The notes beneath the pieces were generated by a model. That model was not told the origin of the DNA, did not search any database, and was given only the letters and a program-made list of their open reading frames with translations. A stretch of DNA of 64,000 nt, taken from assembly GCA_023150805.1 (NCBI GenBank), contig JAKLKF010000001.1, forward strand, positions 1 to 64,000. The letters run 5' to 3'. This stretch comes from Myxococcota bacterium (GTDB lineage: Bacteria; Myxococcota_A; UBA796; UBA2385). A program made the position numbers and the translations under genes. Position 1 is the first letter of the stretch, and every line of letters starts with the position of its first letter. This document shows, piece by piece, positions 50,514-59,242 of the stretch.

Positions 50514-52193
50514 ATGTCCCTGCCTGCCTTTCCCAGCCTGCACCCTCCCGAACCCGACCTGGCCGACCTGGCGACGCGCACGGCCACGCACGTGGCCACG
50601 ATCCGCGCCGCCACCGCGCCCGCGCAGGTGCTGGAGGCCATCCGCACCTGGGACGCCGAGAGCCGCACGGTGGGCACCTGGGCGAGCTGGGCCCAGATCC
50701 GCTTCGCACAGGACACCACCGACCCCGAGGCGGCCGCCCGCAACGATCGCCTGGACGCCATGGGGCCCGCCCTGGACGGGCTGTCGGTGCAGGTCAAGCG
50801 CGCCATCCTGGAGAGCCCCTTCCGCGACGCGGTGGCCCAGGCGCTGGGCGCCCAGGCCCTGGCCCTGTGGGCGCTGGACCTGCAGAGCCACGATCCCGCG
50901 CTGGAGGCGGCCCAGGCGGCCGAGCAGCGACTGGTGAGCCGCTACAGCCGCCTGACCGGCGGCGCCACCATCGCCTTCCGCGGCCAGGAGCTGCGCTTTC
51001 CACAGCTCGCCGTGCTGCGCGAGAGCCAGGACCGCGACACCCGGCACGAGGCCACGGCCGCCACCTGGGGCTGGTACGCCGCCCACCACGACGAGCTGTC
51101 CACGCTCATGGGCGAGCTGCGGGCGCTGCGCCACGAGCAGGCCGTGGCCCTGGGCGACGCCGACCACGTGGCGCTGGGCTACCGCCGGATGCGGCGGCGC
51201 GGCTACGGCCCCGACGACGTCGCCGTCTTCCGCGAGGAGGTGCGCCGCCACGTCCTGCCGCTGGTCCTGACCCTGCGACAGGCCCAGGCGCGGCGCCTGG
51301 ACGTCGACCGGCTGATGGCCTGGGACCTGCCGCTGCTGGACCCGCGCGGCAACCCCCGGCCGCAGGGCGACCTGGACTGGCAGGTGCAGCAGGGCGCGGC
51401 CCTCTTCGCGCGCCTGGGCCTGGGGGACTTCTACGCCATGCTGCGGGACCGCGAGCTGCTGGACCTGGTGCCCCGCCCCGGCAAGCGGGTGGGCGGCTTC
51501 TGCTCCTACATCCCCGACGCCCAGGCGCCCTTCGTCTTCGCCAACATGAACGGAACCGCGGCGGACACGCGTGTGTTCACCCACGAGCTGGGCCACGCCC
51601 TGCAGGTCTGGTCCAGCCGCGACGTGCCGCTGGCCGACCTGCAGTGGCCCACCTACGACGCGGCCGAGGTCCACTCCATGAGCCTGGAGCTGTTGACCTG
51701 GCCGCACATGGACCTGTTCTACGGGGAACAGGCCCGCCGCTACCAGCGCGACCACCTGTCCGGCGCGCTCTTCGCCCTGCCCTGGATGGCGGCGCTCGAC
51801 GAGTGGCAGCACCGGATCTACCGCGACCCCACGCTGGACCCCGACCAGGCCTGGCGCGAGCTCGAGCCCGGCTGGTTCCCGGACCTGGACTGGGGCGACA
51901 TCGCACATGGCCGCGCCGGGCGCCGCTGGCAGGCGGTGCCCCACCTCTTCCACACCCCCTTCTACATGATCGACTACGCCCTGGCCCAGACCTGCGCCCT
52001 GCAGCTCTGGCTGGTCGCGCGCCGCGACCCGTCGCTGGCGATGGAGCGCTACCTGGCGCTGTGTCGCATCGGCGGCCGCGCCCCCTTCCTGGAGCTGGTC
52101 GAGGGCGCGGGCCTGCGCTCCCCCTTCCAGCCCGGGGTCCTGGCCGAGGTCGCCCAGGAAGCCGCCGCCGTCCTGCGGACCTTGGAGGACTGA
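50514..52193 (+). CDS. M3-family oligoendopeptidase (PepF-like)
   Basis: 559 aa, ATG at 50514, no signal peptide. Zinc motif HELGH at 357-361 (VFTHELGHALQ), with a probable third ligand Glu about 25 residues later (AAEVHSMSLELLTW). GGFCSYIPDAQAPFVFANMNG and HTPFYMIDYALAQTCALQLW are typical of the M3 oligoendopeptidase F group. It digests short cytoplasmic peptides. In the 58-base gap before it an inverted repeat (CGAGGGT at 50457, ACCCTCG at 50494) could mark the end of the preceding gene. The next gene starts 2 bases after this stop, so the two form one unit. Confidence 0.92.
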   Translation: MSLPAFPSLHPPEPDLADLATRTATHVATIRAATAPAQVLEAIRTWDAESRTVGTWASWAQIRFAQDTTDPEAAARNDRLDAMGPALDGLSVQVKRAILESPFRDAVAQALGAQALALWALDLQSHDPALEAAQAAEQRLVSRYSRLTGGATIAFRGQELRFPQLAVLRESQDRDTRHEATAATWGWYAAHHDELSTLMGELRALRHEQAVALGDADHVALGYRRMRRRGYGPDDVAVFREEVRRHVLPLVLTLRQAQARRLDVDRLMAWDLPLLDPRGNPRPQGDLDWQVQQGAALFARLGLGDFYAMLRDRELLDLVPRPGKRVGGFCSYIPDAQAPFVFANMNGTAADTRVFTHELGHALQVWSSRDVPLADLQWPTYDAAEVHSMSLELLTWPHMDLFYGEQARRYQRDHLSGALFALPWMAALDEWQHRIYRDPTLDPDQAWRELEPGWFPDLDWGDIAHGRAGRRWQAVPHLFHTPFYMIDYALAQTCALQLWLVARRDPSLAMERYLALCRIGGRAPFLELVEGAGLRSPFQPGVLAEVAQEAAAVLRTLED

Positions 52194-52195
52194 CC

Positions 52196-53602
52196 ATGAC
52201 ACACGCCCCCGCGGCCCCGACCCCGGAGGAGATCGACCTCCGCTTCGCCCCCTTCGAGCGCATGATGCGCGCCGAGGGCCTGCCGGACCTGGCCATCGCC
52301 TCCTTCCGCCGCCACTACCGGATGCTCAGCGACGGCGACACGGGCGTGCTGCGCGAGGCGGACATCCGGCCGGTCGACGACCTGCCCGACGCCGAGCGGC
52401 TCGACCCGGCCCTGGAGGCGGTCGGACGCGCCGCCCTGCCCCAAGCCGTGATGCTCAAGCTCAACGGAGGGCTGGGCACCGGCATGGGCCTGGAGAAGGC
52501 CAAGTCCCTGCTGCCGGTGCGGGGCGCGCTGACCTTCCTGGACCTGATCGCGCGCCAGGCCGACGCCGCGAGCGTGCCCCTGGTCCTGATGGACAGCTTC
52601 GCCACCCGCGACGACTCGCTGGCGGCCCTGGCCGCCTGGCCCCGCCGCTTCCCGGACCTGCCCCAGGACTTCGTCCAGCACAAGGTGCCCAAGGTCGACC
52701 AGGCCACGCTCGCGCCGGCGGAGTGGCCCGAGGAGGATCTGCGCTGGTGCCCGCCGGGCCACGGCGATCTGTACACGGCGCTGGTCACCTCGGGCGCGCT
52801 GGACGCCCTGCTCGCCGCCGGCCGGCGCTTCGCCTTCGTCAGCAACTCCGACAACGTCGGCGCCTCCCTCGACCCCACGATCCTGGGGCACCTGGTCGCC
52901 CGGGGGCTGCCCTTCCTGATGGAGGTGTGTGATCGCACGTCCATCGACCGCAAGGGGGGGCACCTGTGCTGGCAGGGCGACCGCCTGGCCCTGCGCGAGG
53001 CCGCGCAGTGCGCGCCGCAGGACCAGGACGCCTTCCAGGACGTCACCCGCCACCGCTACTTCAACACCAACAACATCTGGCTCGACCTGCGGGCCCTGCG
53101 CGCCCTGCTCGACCAGGGCGACGGCGTCGTGGCGCTCCCGCTCATCCGCAACGCCAAGACCGTCGATCCGCGCGACCCGGTCTCGACGCCCGTCTACCAG
53201 CTCGAGAGCGCGATGGGCGCGGCGATCTCCACCTTCCCCGGCGCCGCCGCCCTGCGGGTCCCACGCAGCCGCTTCGTGCCCGTGAAGACCACGGCGGACC
53301 TGCTGCGCGCCCGCTCCGACGCGATGACGCTGACCGAGGACGCCCGGCTGGTCAGCGCCCTGCCGCCGGACCGGGCCCCCGTCGACATCGTCCTGGACGG
53401 TCGCTTCTACAAGCTGGTCGACCAGCTCGACGCCCGCTTCCCGCACGGGCCGCCCTCCCTGGTCGACTGCTCCCGCCTGGTGGTCGAGGGGGACGTCCGC
53501 TTCGGCGAGGACGTGCGCTGCCGGGGCGAGGTGCGGATCCGAACGGAGGCCGGGGCAGGGATCCCGGCCCACGCGGAGCTGCGGGGGGAGTACCACCTGT
53601 GA
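52196..53602 (+). CDS. UTP-glucose-1-phosphate uridylyltransferase-like (UDPGP family)
   Basis: 468 aa, ATG at 52196 with GGAGG in the end of the preceding gene. The nucleotide-binding signature LKLNGGLGTGMGLEKAKSLLPV, FVQHKVPKVD, and WCPPGHGDLYTAL, together with FVSNSDNVGA, fit the eukaryote-type UDPGP family (UGPase/UAP). YFNTNNIWLDL and the C-terminal left-handed beta-helix-like part (RLVVEGDVRFGEDVRCRGEVRI) also fit. It makes UDP-glucose or a related UDP-sugar for envelope polysaccharides. The stop overlaps the next gene's GTG (GTGA). Confidence 0.9.
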   Translation: MTHAPAAPTPEEIDLRFAPFERMMRAEGLPDLAIASFRRHYRMLSDGDTGVLREADIRPVDDLPDAERLDPALEAVGRAALPQAVMLKLNGGLGTGMGLEKAKSLLPVRGALTFLDLIARQADAASVPLVLMDSFATRDDSLAALAAWPRRFPDLPQDFVQHKVPKVDQATLAPAEWPEEDLRWCPPGHGDLYTALVTSGALDALLAAGRRFAFVSNSDNVGASLDPTILGHLVARGLPFLMEVCDRTSIDRKGGHLCWQGDRLALREAAQCAPQDQDAFQDVTRHRYFNTNNIWLDLRALRALLDQGDGVVALPLIRNAKTVDPRDPVSTPVYQLESAMGAAISTFPGAAALRVPRSRFVPVKTTADLLRARSDAMTLTEDARLVSALPPDRAPVDIVLDGRFYKLVDQLDARFPHGPPSLVDCSRLVVEGDVRFGEDVRCRGEVRIRTEAGAGIPAHAELRGEYHL

Positions 53603-55605
53603 CGGTCGGCCTGCTCGTCGCCAGCCTGCTGGTGGCCTGCGCCGACAGCGGCGGCCCCGACGGCGGCGCCCCCGACAGCGGCGGCCCCGACGGCGGCGCC
53701 CCCGACAGCGGCGGCCCGGACGGAGGGGACCCGTGGGTCGATGCCCCCACCGTCCTTCGCCTGGGGCCGCCGTCCCCCTGCGTGGGCGCCTACGGCATCG
53801 CCGCCGACGCCGCGACCGGCCAGGTCTACGTCTCCAGCCTGCACGTGCCCTTCATCACCCTGCTGGATCCCGCCAGCGGCGGGTGGGCGGGCAGCCTGGA
53901 CCTGCGCGAGGCCGGGGCGGAGACCGCCTACTTTCCCCGCCTGTACGTGCAGGACGACACGCTCTGGGTCACGGACCTCGACGCCGGGCGCCTGCTGCGC
54001 TTCTCGTTGCCCGACCACACCCCGCTGTCCGCGGTGGAGCTGGACGCCGACACCATCACCACCGCGCTGGGCCCCGACGGGCCGTGGGGGGCGAGCGGCA
54101 CCGTGCTCACCCGCTATGGCCCCGAGGGTGCGGTCGAGACCCTGCGCAGCCCGGTGGCACCGACCACCTTCCACGTCAGCAGCGACGGGATCGCCGTCGC
54201 CGACGCCCGCAGCAGCGCCGTCGCGCTGCTCGACCGGGCCGGCCTCCCGCGCTTCGAGGCCACCGTCGCCGAGGGCACCGTCGAGTCGGTGCTGGCCTGG
54301 GAGGACCGCCTGGTGCTGGCGGACCGGGCGACGGGGGACGTGGTCGCGCTGCAGGACGGGGTCGAGGTCGGACGCGCGCACGTCGGCTCGGACGCCTTCG
54401 CCCTGTACCGCCGCGACGACCTGCTGCTGGTGGTGGTCCGCCAGGGGGCGGCGCTGCCCGAGAGCGGCTCCTACCAGGGCGCGCCGGGCCTGGTGGTCGC
54501 GCTGGACGCCGACCTGGCGCCCGTGTGGACGGCCGAGCTGGGCAAGACCCTGCACTTCCTGGCCGACGACGGCGAGCGCCTGTGGGCGATGGCCGAGGAC
54601 TCCCTGCAAGCCTCCGCCATCGATCCCACCACCGGCGAGGAGCTCTTGCGGGGGCCCCGCCTGGGGCTGACCATCGACCACCTCCAGCCGGTCGGCGACC
54701 GCGTGTGGTTCGGCAGCCACCTGACCGACGAGGCCTGGGCGGTCGACCTGCCCGGCCGCGGCGGGGCGACGCTCCAGGCCGACGTCGTCGACACCTGCGG
54801 CTGGCCCTTCCGGCTGGTGCCCGACGGGGCACAGGGGGTCGTGGCCTGCCAGGAGTCCGGCGAGGTGGCGCGGATCGACCTCGCCAGCGCCAGCCTGGCC
54901 TCCACCGAGCGCTGGGCGGACACCTTCCACGTCGCCTGCGAGGACGGCCTGTGCACCGGCCACTCCGTCTTCGTCGGTGCCGCGGTGGACGGGGACGGGG
55001 TCGTGGTGGCCGACCCTCGCACCGCCTCGCTGCGGCGGGCGGACGGCGCGACGGTCGCCGTCGGCGATCCCACGCAGGCGCCCGAGCGCCTGCAACACTT
55101 CGACGTGCTGGCCCTCGACGACGGCCTGCTGGCCTTCGAGCCCCGCTCCCAGCAGGTGGCGTGGGTCGCCGCCGGCGCGGCCGTGCTGCAGCCGGTCGAC
55201 GGCCCGGCCGCCACCTTCCCGCTGGTGTGGGACCAGGACCGGGCCTGGGCCGGGCGCGAGGCCTGGCAGGCCGGCCCGACCCGCGTCGCCCTGCTGCCCG
55301 GCGAGGGCCAGGTCGAGGCCGCCGGCGCCGGCTACCTGGTGGTGCGAGAGGGGGACGACCTGGTGGTGCTCGACCGGGAGGACCTGGCGGAGCGCGGCCG
55401 CCTGGCGCTGGCGGAGCTGTCGCAGCCTCCCTTCCCCTCGCTGGGTGGCGAGGCGGGTCCGGTGCGGCTCGCCGTCGACGAGGAGACCGCGACCCTGCTC
55501 GTGGGCAACCTGCTGCGCGGGACCATCGAGCTGCGCAGCCTGCCCGACCTCTCGCCCCGCGGCACCGGCGAGGTCCTCGCGCTGGGCCGCTGGGCCGACC
55601 GGTAG
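53599..55605 (+). CDS. lipoprotein with Pro/Asp/Gly repeat linker and propeller-like domain
   Basis: 668 aa. GTG at 53599 overlaps the UGPase stop and puts a lipoprotein signal first (VTVGLLVASLLVAC). Three 30-bp repeats then encode an Asp-Ser-Gly-Gly-Pro linker. The remainder has repeated short blades with W/G/D rich turns (DAATGQVYVSSLHVPFITLLDPASG; LWVTDLDAGRLLRFSLPD; ERLWAMAEDSLQASAIDPTTGEEL), consistent with a six- to eight-bladed beta-propeller, as in SMP-30 or PQQ-like proteins. No catalytic residues can be assigned. It probably sits on the cell surface. Confidence 0.75.
   Translation: MTVGLLVASLLVACADSGGPDGGAPDSGGPDGGAPDSGGPDGGDPWVDAPTVLRLGPPSPCVGAYGIAADAATGQVYVSSLHVPFITLLDPASGGWAGSLDLREAGAETAYFPRLYVQDDTLWVTDLDAGRLLRFSLPDHTPLSAVELDADTITTALGPDGPWGASGTVLTRYGPEGAVETLRSPVAPTTFHVSSDGIAVADARSSAVALLDRAGLPRFEATVAEGTVESVLAWEDRLVLADRATGDVVALQDGVEVGRAHVGSDAFALYRRDDLLLVVVRQGAALPESGSYQGAPGLVVALDADLAPVWTAELGKTLHFLADDGERLWAMAEDSLQASAIDPTTGEELLRGPRLGLTIDHLQPVGDRVWFGSHLTDEAWAVDLPGRGGATLQADVVDTCGWPFRLVPDGAQGVVACQESGEVARIDLASASLASTERWADTFHVACEDGLCTGHSVFVGAAVDGDGVVVADPRTASLRRADGATVAVGDPTQAPERLQHFDVLALDDGLLAFEPRSQQVAWVAAGAAVLQPVDGPAATFPLVWDQDRAWAGREAWQAGPTRVALLPGEGQVEAAGAGYLVVREGDDLVVLDREDLAERGRLALAELSQPPFPSLGGEAGPVRLAVDEETATLLVGNLLRGTIELRSLPDLSPRGTGEVLALGRWADR
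53644..53733 (+). repeat. 30-bp tandem repeat, three copies, coding
   Basis: Units at 53644-53673 and 53674-53703 are identical; the third (53704-53733) differs at several bases. They encode the Asp-Ser-Gly-Gly-Pro-Asp-Gly-Gly-Ala-Pro linker after the lipobox of the propeller-like lipoprotein. Confidence 0.9.
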
Positions 55606-55653
55606 GACCGCCAGGGTGGGCAGACGCCCCGCGTGTCGGCTAGGACGCCGCGG

Positions 55654-56235
55654 ATGACCGACCGCCGCGACCAGATCCTCGACGCCGTCCTCCCGGTCTT
55701 CGCCGCGCACGGCTTCGCCGGCGCCCGCACCCGGGCCCTGGCGGCCGCGGCCGGCGTCAACGTCGCCACCCTGGCCTGGCACTTCAAGGACAAGCAGGGC
55801 CTGTACGACGCCGCCGTCGACCGCATCTACGACCGCCTGATGGCCCTGGATCTCCCGGCCGAGGTCGCGGCGGCGCCGACCCCCCGCCAGCGGGTGCAGC
55901 TGCTGGTCCAGGCCTTGTACGCCCAGGCGCGGGCCAACGCCGACGGCATCCGCCTGCTCTTGCGCCACGTGATGGAGCACGGGGGCGCGCCCGAGCCCGT
56001 GCGGGCGCGCTGGTCCGCGGCGACCCTCGCGTCCGCCGGCCAGGCCCTCGCCGGCCTGGGGCCCCTGCCCGAGGCGGATCCCCGGCTGGCCCTGCTCTCG
56101 CTGAACCACCTGGTCGCGCGCTACGCCGTCACCGACGAGGCCGATCTCGCCGCCTTCGTGGACGGCCCCGACCCGCACCGGGCGGTGGCGTCCCACCTGG
56201 GCGAGGTCGCCTGCCGCCTGCTGGGGGTGCCATGA
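55654..56235 (+). CDS. TetR-family regulator
   Basis: 193 aa. ATG at 55654 chosen because a TAGGAC hexamer ends 7 bases before it; the earlier in-frame ATG would place that hexamer inside the gene. The HTH (about residues 18-50: VFAAHGFAGARTRALAAAAGVNVATLAWHFKDKQGLYDAAV) is typical of TetR/CerR-like regulators, followed by a helical ligand-binding domain. The last bases overlap the next gene's ATG (ATGA), so it is coupled to the NtrC-like regulator and the histidine kinase. The ligand is unknown. Confidence 0.88.
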   Translation: MTDRRDQILDAVLPVFAAHGFAGARTRALAAAAGVNVATLAWHFKDKQGLYDAAVDRIYDRLMALDLPAEVAAAPTPRQRVQLLVQALYAQARANADGIRLLLRHVMEHGGAPEPVRARWSAATLASAGQALAGLGPLPEADPRLALLSLNHLVARYAVTDEADLAAFVDGPDPHRAVASHLGEVACRLLGVP

Positions 56236-57584
56236 CGCGCGCCCCCGACGGCGGGGTCGCGGTCCTGCTGGTCGACGACGACGAGACCGCGCGCCGGGTC
56301 GCCGTGCACAACCTGCGGCGGGCCGGCCTGGAGGTCGACGACGCCGCCGATGGCGCCCAGGCCCTGGCGGCCTTCGACCCGGCGCGCCACGCCGTCGTCG
56401 TCACGGACCTCAAGATGCCCGAGGTCGACGGCATGGCCGTGCTGGCCACCGTCCAGAAACGCGCGCCGGACACCCCGGTGGTGGTCGTGACCGCCTTCGG
56501 CGACGTGGACACGGCGGTCGGCGCCATGCGGGCGGGGGCCTGGGACTTCGTCGAGAAGCCCTTCTCCCGGGACCGCCTGGAGCTGACGGTGCGCCGGGCG
56601 CTGGAGGCCTGGCGCCTGCGCCGGGACAACCGCCGCCTGCGCGCCCAGGCCGACCCGGTCCCCGTCGCCGCCTCGCCGGCCATGCGGCAGGTGCTGGAGC
56701 TGGCCGAGCGGCTGGCCGGCTCCTCGGCCAGCGTGCTCATCACCGGAGAGAGCGGCGTCGGCAAGGAGGTCGTCGCCCGCCGGGTCCACGCCGCCTCGCC
56801 CCGCGCGCGCGGGCCCTTCGTCGCGGTCAACTGCGGCGCCATCCCCGCCGAGCTGATGGAGAGCGAGCTGTTCGGCCACACCCGCGGCGCCTTCAGCGGC
56901 GCGGTCCAGGCCCGGCAGGGGCGCTTCCGCGCGGCCGACGGCGGCACCCTGTTCCTGGACGAGGTGGGCGAGTTGCCGGCGGCCCTGCAGACCCGGCTGC
57001 TGCGCGTGCTCCAGGAGGGGCTGGTCGACGTGGTCGGCTCCGACCAGCCGGTCCGTGTCGACGTGCGGGTCCTGGCCGCCACCAACCAGGACGTCGAGCG
57101 GCTGGTGGCCGAGGGACGCCTGCGCGAGGACCTGTACTACCGGCTCAACGTCCTGCGCCTGCACGTGCCGCCCCTGCGCCAGCGGCCCGAGGACATCGAG
57201 GCCCTGGCCCGCCACTTCCTGGCCGGCGCCGACCGGGTCCTGGCCCTGCCGCCGGCCGTGCTCCGCGCGCTGCAGGCCCGCCCCTGGCGCGGCAACGTGC
57301 GCGAGCTGCGCAACGTGTGCGAGCGGCTGGCGCTGCTGGCGCCCGGCGACGCGGTGCGGCTGGAGGATCTGCCCACCGAGCGGATCCCCCACAGCGACAG
57401 CCGCTGGCTGGACGCGATCCCCCCGGATCTGTCCTTGATCGACGTCGAGCGGGCGGTGGTCGAGCACGTCCTGCGCCGCCACCGCTGGAACGTCAGCGGC
57501 GCCGCGCGGGCGCTGGGGGTCCCGCGCCACGTCCTGGCCTACCGCATCGAGAAGTTCGGCATCAGCAGGCCCGAGGATGGGTGA
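56232..57584 (+). CDS. NtrC-family sigma-54 response regulator
   Basis: 450 aa. Receiver domain with phosphoacceptor Asp59 (VVVTDLKMPEVDG), Thr at VVVVTAFG and Lys109 (VEKPF). The AAA+ domain has Walker A GESGVGKE (172-179), Walker B GGTLFLDEVGELP and an R-finger region (RLREDLYYRLNVLRL). The sigma-54 contact loop reads GAFSGA (219-224) instead of the consensus GAFTGA. A C-terminal Fis-type HTH follows (NVSGAARALGVPRHVLAYRIEKFG). It is coupled by overlap to the TetR gene before it and the kinase after it, which is its likely phosphate donor. It would activate sigma-54 promoters, for which candidates exist at the cus genes. Confidence 0.93.
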   Translation: MTRAPDGGVAVLLVDDDETARRVAVHNLRRAGLEVDDAADGAQALAAFDPARHAVVVTDLKMPEVDGMAVLATVQKRAPDTPVVVVTAFGDVDTAVGAMRAGAWDFVEKPFSRDRLELTVRRALEAWRLRRDNRRLRAQADPVPVAASPAMRQVLELAERLAGSSASVLITGESGVGKEVVARRVHAASPRARGPFVAVNCGAIPAELMESELFGHTRGAFSGAVQARQGRFRAADGGTLFLDEVGELPAALQTRLLRVLQEGLVDVVGSDQPVRVDVRVLAATNQDVERLVAEGRLREDLYYRLNVLRLHVPPLRQRPEDIEALARHFLAGADRVLALPPAVLRALQARPWRGNVRELRNVCERLALLAPGDAVRLEDLPTERIPHSDSRWLDAIPPDLSLIDVERAVVEHVLRRHRWNVSGAARALGVPRHVLAYRIEKFGISRPEDG

Positions 57585-58662
57585 GGGGCTGCGCCCCCTG
57601 GGGTCCTGGCGCGGCCTGCTCGGGGTGGCCCTGCCGATCGCGCTCATCGCCGCCCTGCACTACGGCGCCCCCCACCACGCCGAGGGTGTGCACGACGTCG
57701 CGCGGCGACTGTTCTACGTGCCCATCGTGCTGGGCGCGGCCCTGGGCGGCCTGCCCGGCGGGGTGTTGACGGCCCTGCTGGTCTGGCTGGTCTACTTTCC
57801 GCACGCCTTCCTGCCGAGCTTCCACCCCGACCCCGCCGACAGCACCCAGAAGGCGCTGGAGATGGGCTTCTATGTCGTGCTGGGCGCGCTGTCCGGGTCG
57901 ATCGTCGACCGCCTGCGCAGCGCGAACCAGCGCCTGCAGGACAGCCTGGCCCAGGTGCGGGCCCGGGACGCCCAGCTCGCCCGCGCTGCGCGCCTGGAGG
58001 CGCTGGGCCAGCTCACCGCCGGCCTGGCCCACGAGATCAAGAACCCGCTGCACGCCATGCGCGGCACGGCCGAGATCGTGCTCGACGCCGTCCCCCCGGG
58101 CACGGAGGAGCGCAGCCTGGGCCAGGCGTTGATCGGCGAGATCGACCGCCTGGACGGCCTGCTCACCCGCTTCCTGGGCTTCGCGCGCCGGGGCGCCGGG
58201 GAGATCGGACCCCTCGACCTGGGCCAGGTGCTGCTCGACGTAGAGACCCTGGTGCGGGCCCAGGCCGCCCGGCAGGGGACCACCGTCCAGGTCCTGCCCG
58301 GACAGGCCCAGGCGCTCGCGGCACGGGACGAGGTCGTCCAGGTCGCGCTCGGCATCTGCCTGAACGCGCTGCAGGCCCTGGAGCGCGGCGGCACCGTACG
58401 GATGATGGTGCAGGACGGTCCCCCCCGGCTGCGGATCGAGAACGATGGGCCCTCGATTCCGGCGCACCTGCTCGACCGGGTCTTCGACCCCTTCGTGAGC
58501 GGTCGCCCGGGCGGGACCGGCCTGGGACTGTCCACCGCGTGGAGCCTCGTCCAGGGGATGGGAGGCACGATCCGGGTCGACAACCTGCGCGACGGCGGCG
58601 TCGCCTTCGAGATCTGCCTGCCTCAGCCTTCGACGGACACGGCGCGGGAGGAGCGGAGGTAG
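57577..58662 (+). CDS. membrane histidine kinase (partner of the NtrC-like regulator)
   Basis: 361 aa; its ATG at 57577 overlaps the regulator end by 8 bases. N-terminal membrane region (about residues 13-105, three to four helices with LPIALIAALHYG, RLFYVPIVLGAALGGLPGGVL and FYVVLGALSGSIV). The dimerisation helix has His152 (LTAGLAHEIKNPLHAMRG). The catalytic domain has NALQALERGG (N box), DPFVSGRPGGTGLGLS (G boxes) and LRIENDGP. No extracytoplasmic sensor domain, so the signal is probably read in the membrane. Its 3' end overlaps the convergent PAS-like gene by 40 bases. Confidence 0.93.
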   Translation: MGEGLRPLGSWRGLLGVALPIALIAALHYGAPHHAEGVHDVARRLFYVPIVLGAALGGLPGGVLTALLVWLVYFPHAFLPSFHPDPADSTQKALEMGFYVVLGALSGSIVDRLRSANQRLQDSLAQVRARDAQLARAARLEALGQLTAGLAHEIKNPLHAMRGTAEIVLDAVPPGTEERSLGQALIGEIDRLDGLLTRFLGFARRGAGEIGPLDLGQVLLDVETLVRAQAARQGTTVQVLPGQAQALAARDEVVQVALGICLNALQALERGGTVRMMVQDGPPRLRIENDGPSIPAHLLDRVFDPFVSGRPGGTGLGLSTAWSLVQGMGGTIRVDNLRDGGVAFEICLPQPSTDTAREERR

Positions 58663-59237
58663 GAGGACACGCAGGGGGGACACATCCCGAAGCTGACGTC
58701 CATGCCCGGCGCGCCCAGCAGCTCGGGCACCCAGTCCCAGGTCGCGGGCGACGAGACCCGTCGCACGCAGCGACAGTGGGCACACTGCCGGATCAACCCG
58801 TCCTCCCCGCGGTAGGCCGCGATCACCAGGGGCTCGGGGGGCCGCTGCATGGTGTGTTCACGGACCTCCACCAGCCGGTGAATCAGCAACAGATCGTCGC
58901 GAGTCAGCGGCTGCACCCGCAGCCGGAAGAGGCGAAAGCGCGTCGGCGAGGAGCACTGGTAGTCGTGCGAGTGGGCCACGCCCGAGGCCCGGACGTGCTG
59001 GAACAGGTCGCGGTAGAAGGGACGCAGGACGTCGGGCACGACCGCCAGGTAGCCCTGGCCCAGCCGGGGCAGCGCCCGCTCGCCCCCGCCCTCCGCCGCG
59101 GCGAAGCGCAGGCTCGCGTCGTTGAACATGGCGATGCGCCCCTCGCCGTCCAGGCCGAAGGCCACGTCGTCGGTGGTCGCCAGGTAGTCCAGGTCCTGGC
59201 CGACCAGCGCCGCGCGGAAGAGGGCAGAGAGCTGCAC
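58623..59237 (-). CDS. PAS-like domain protein, uncharacterised
   Basis: 204 aa, GTG start at 59237, five bases after the M48 stop; no ATG occurs in the conserved part. The body (about residues 13-125) reads like a PAS sensor: YLATTDDVAFGLDGEGRIAMFNDASLRFAAAEGG and YLAVVPDVLRPFYRDLFQHV, then the beta scaffold FRLFRLRVQPLTRDDLLLIHRLVEVREHT. The C-terminus has a Cys-rich motif (IRQCAHCRCVRR, later FGMCPPCVSSYL), a possible metal or redox site. The last 40 bases overlap the 3' end of the histidine kinase gene on the other strand. No output domain is present. Confidence 0.7.
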   Translation of the reverse strand: MQLSALFRAALVGQDLDYLATTDDVAFGLDGEGRIAMFNDASLRFAAAEGGGERALPRLGQGYLAVVPDVLRPFYRDLFQHVRASGVAHSHDYQCSSPTRFRLFRLRVQPLTRDDLLLIHRLVEVREHTMQRPPEPLVIAAYRGEDGLIRQCAHCRCVRRVSSPATWDWVPELLGAPGMDVSFGMCPPCVSSYLRSSRAVSVEG

Positions 59238-59242
59238 CGCGC

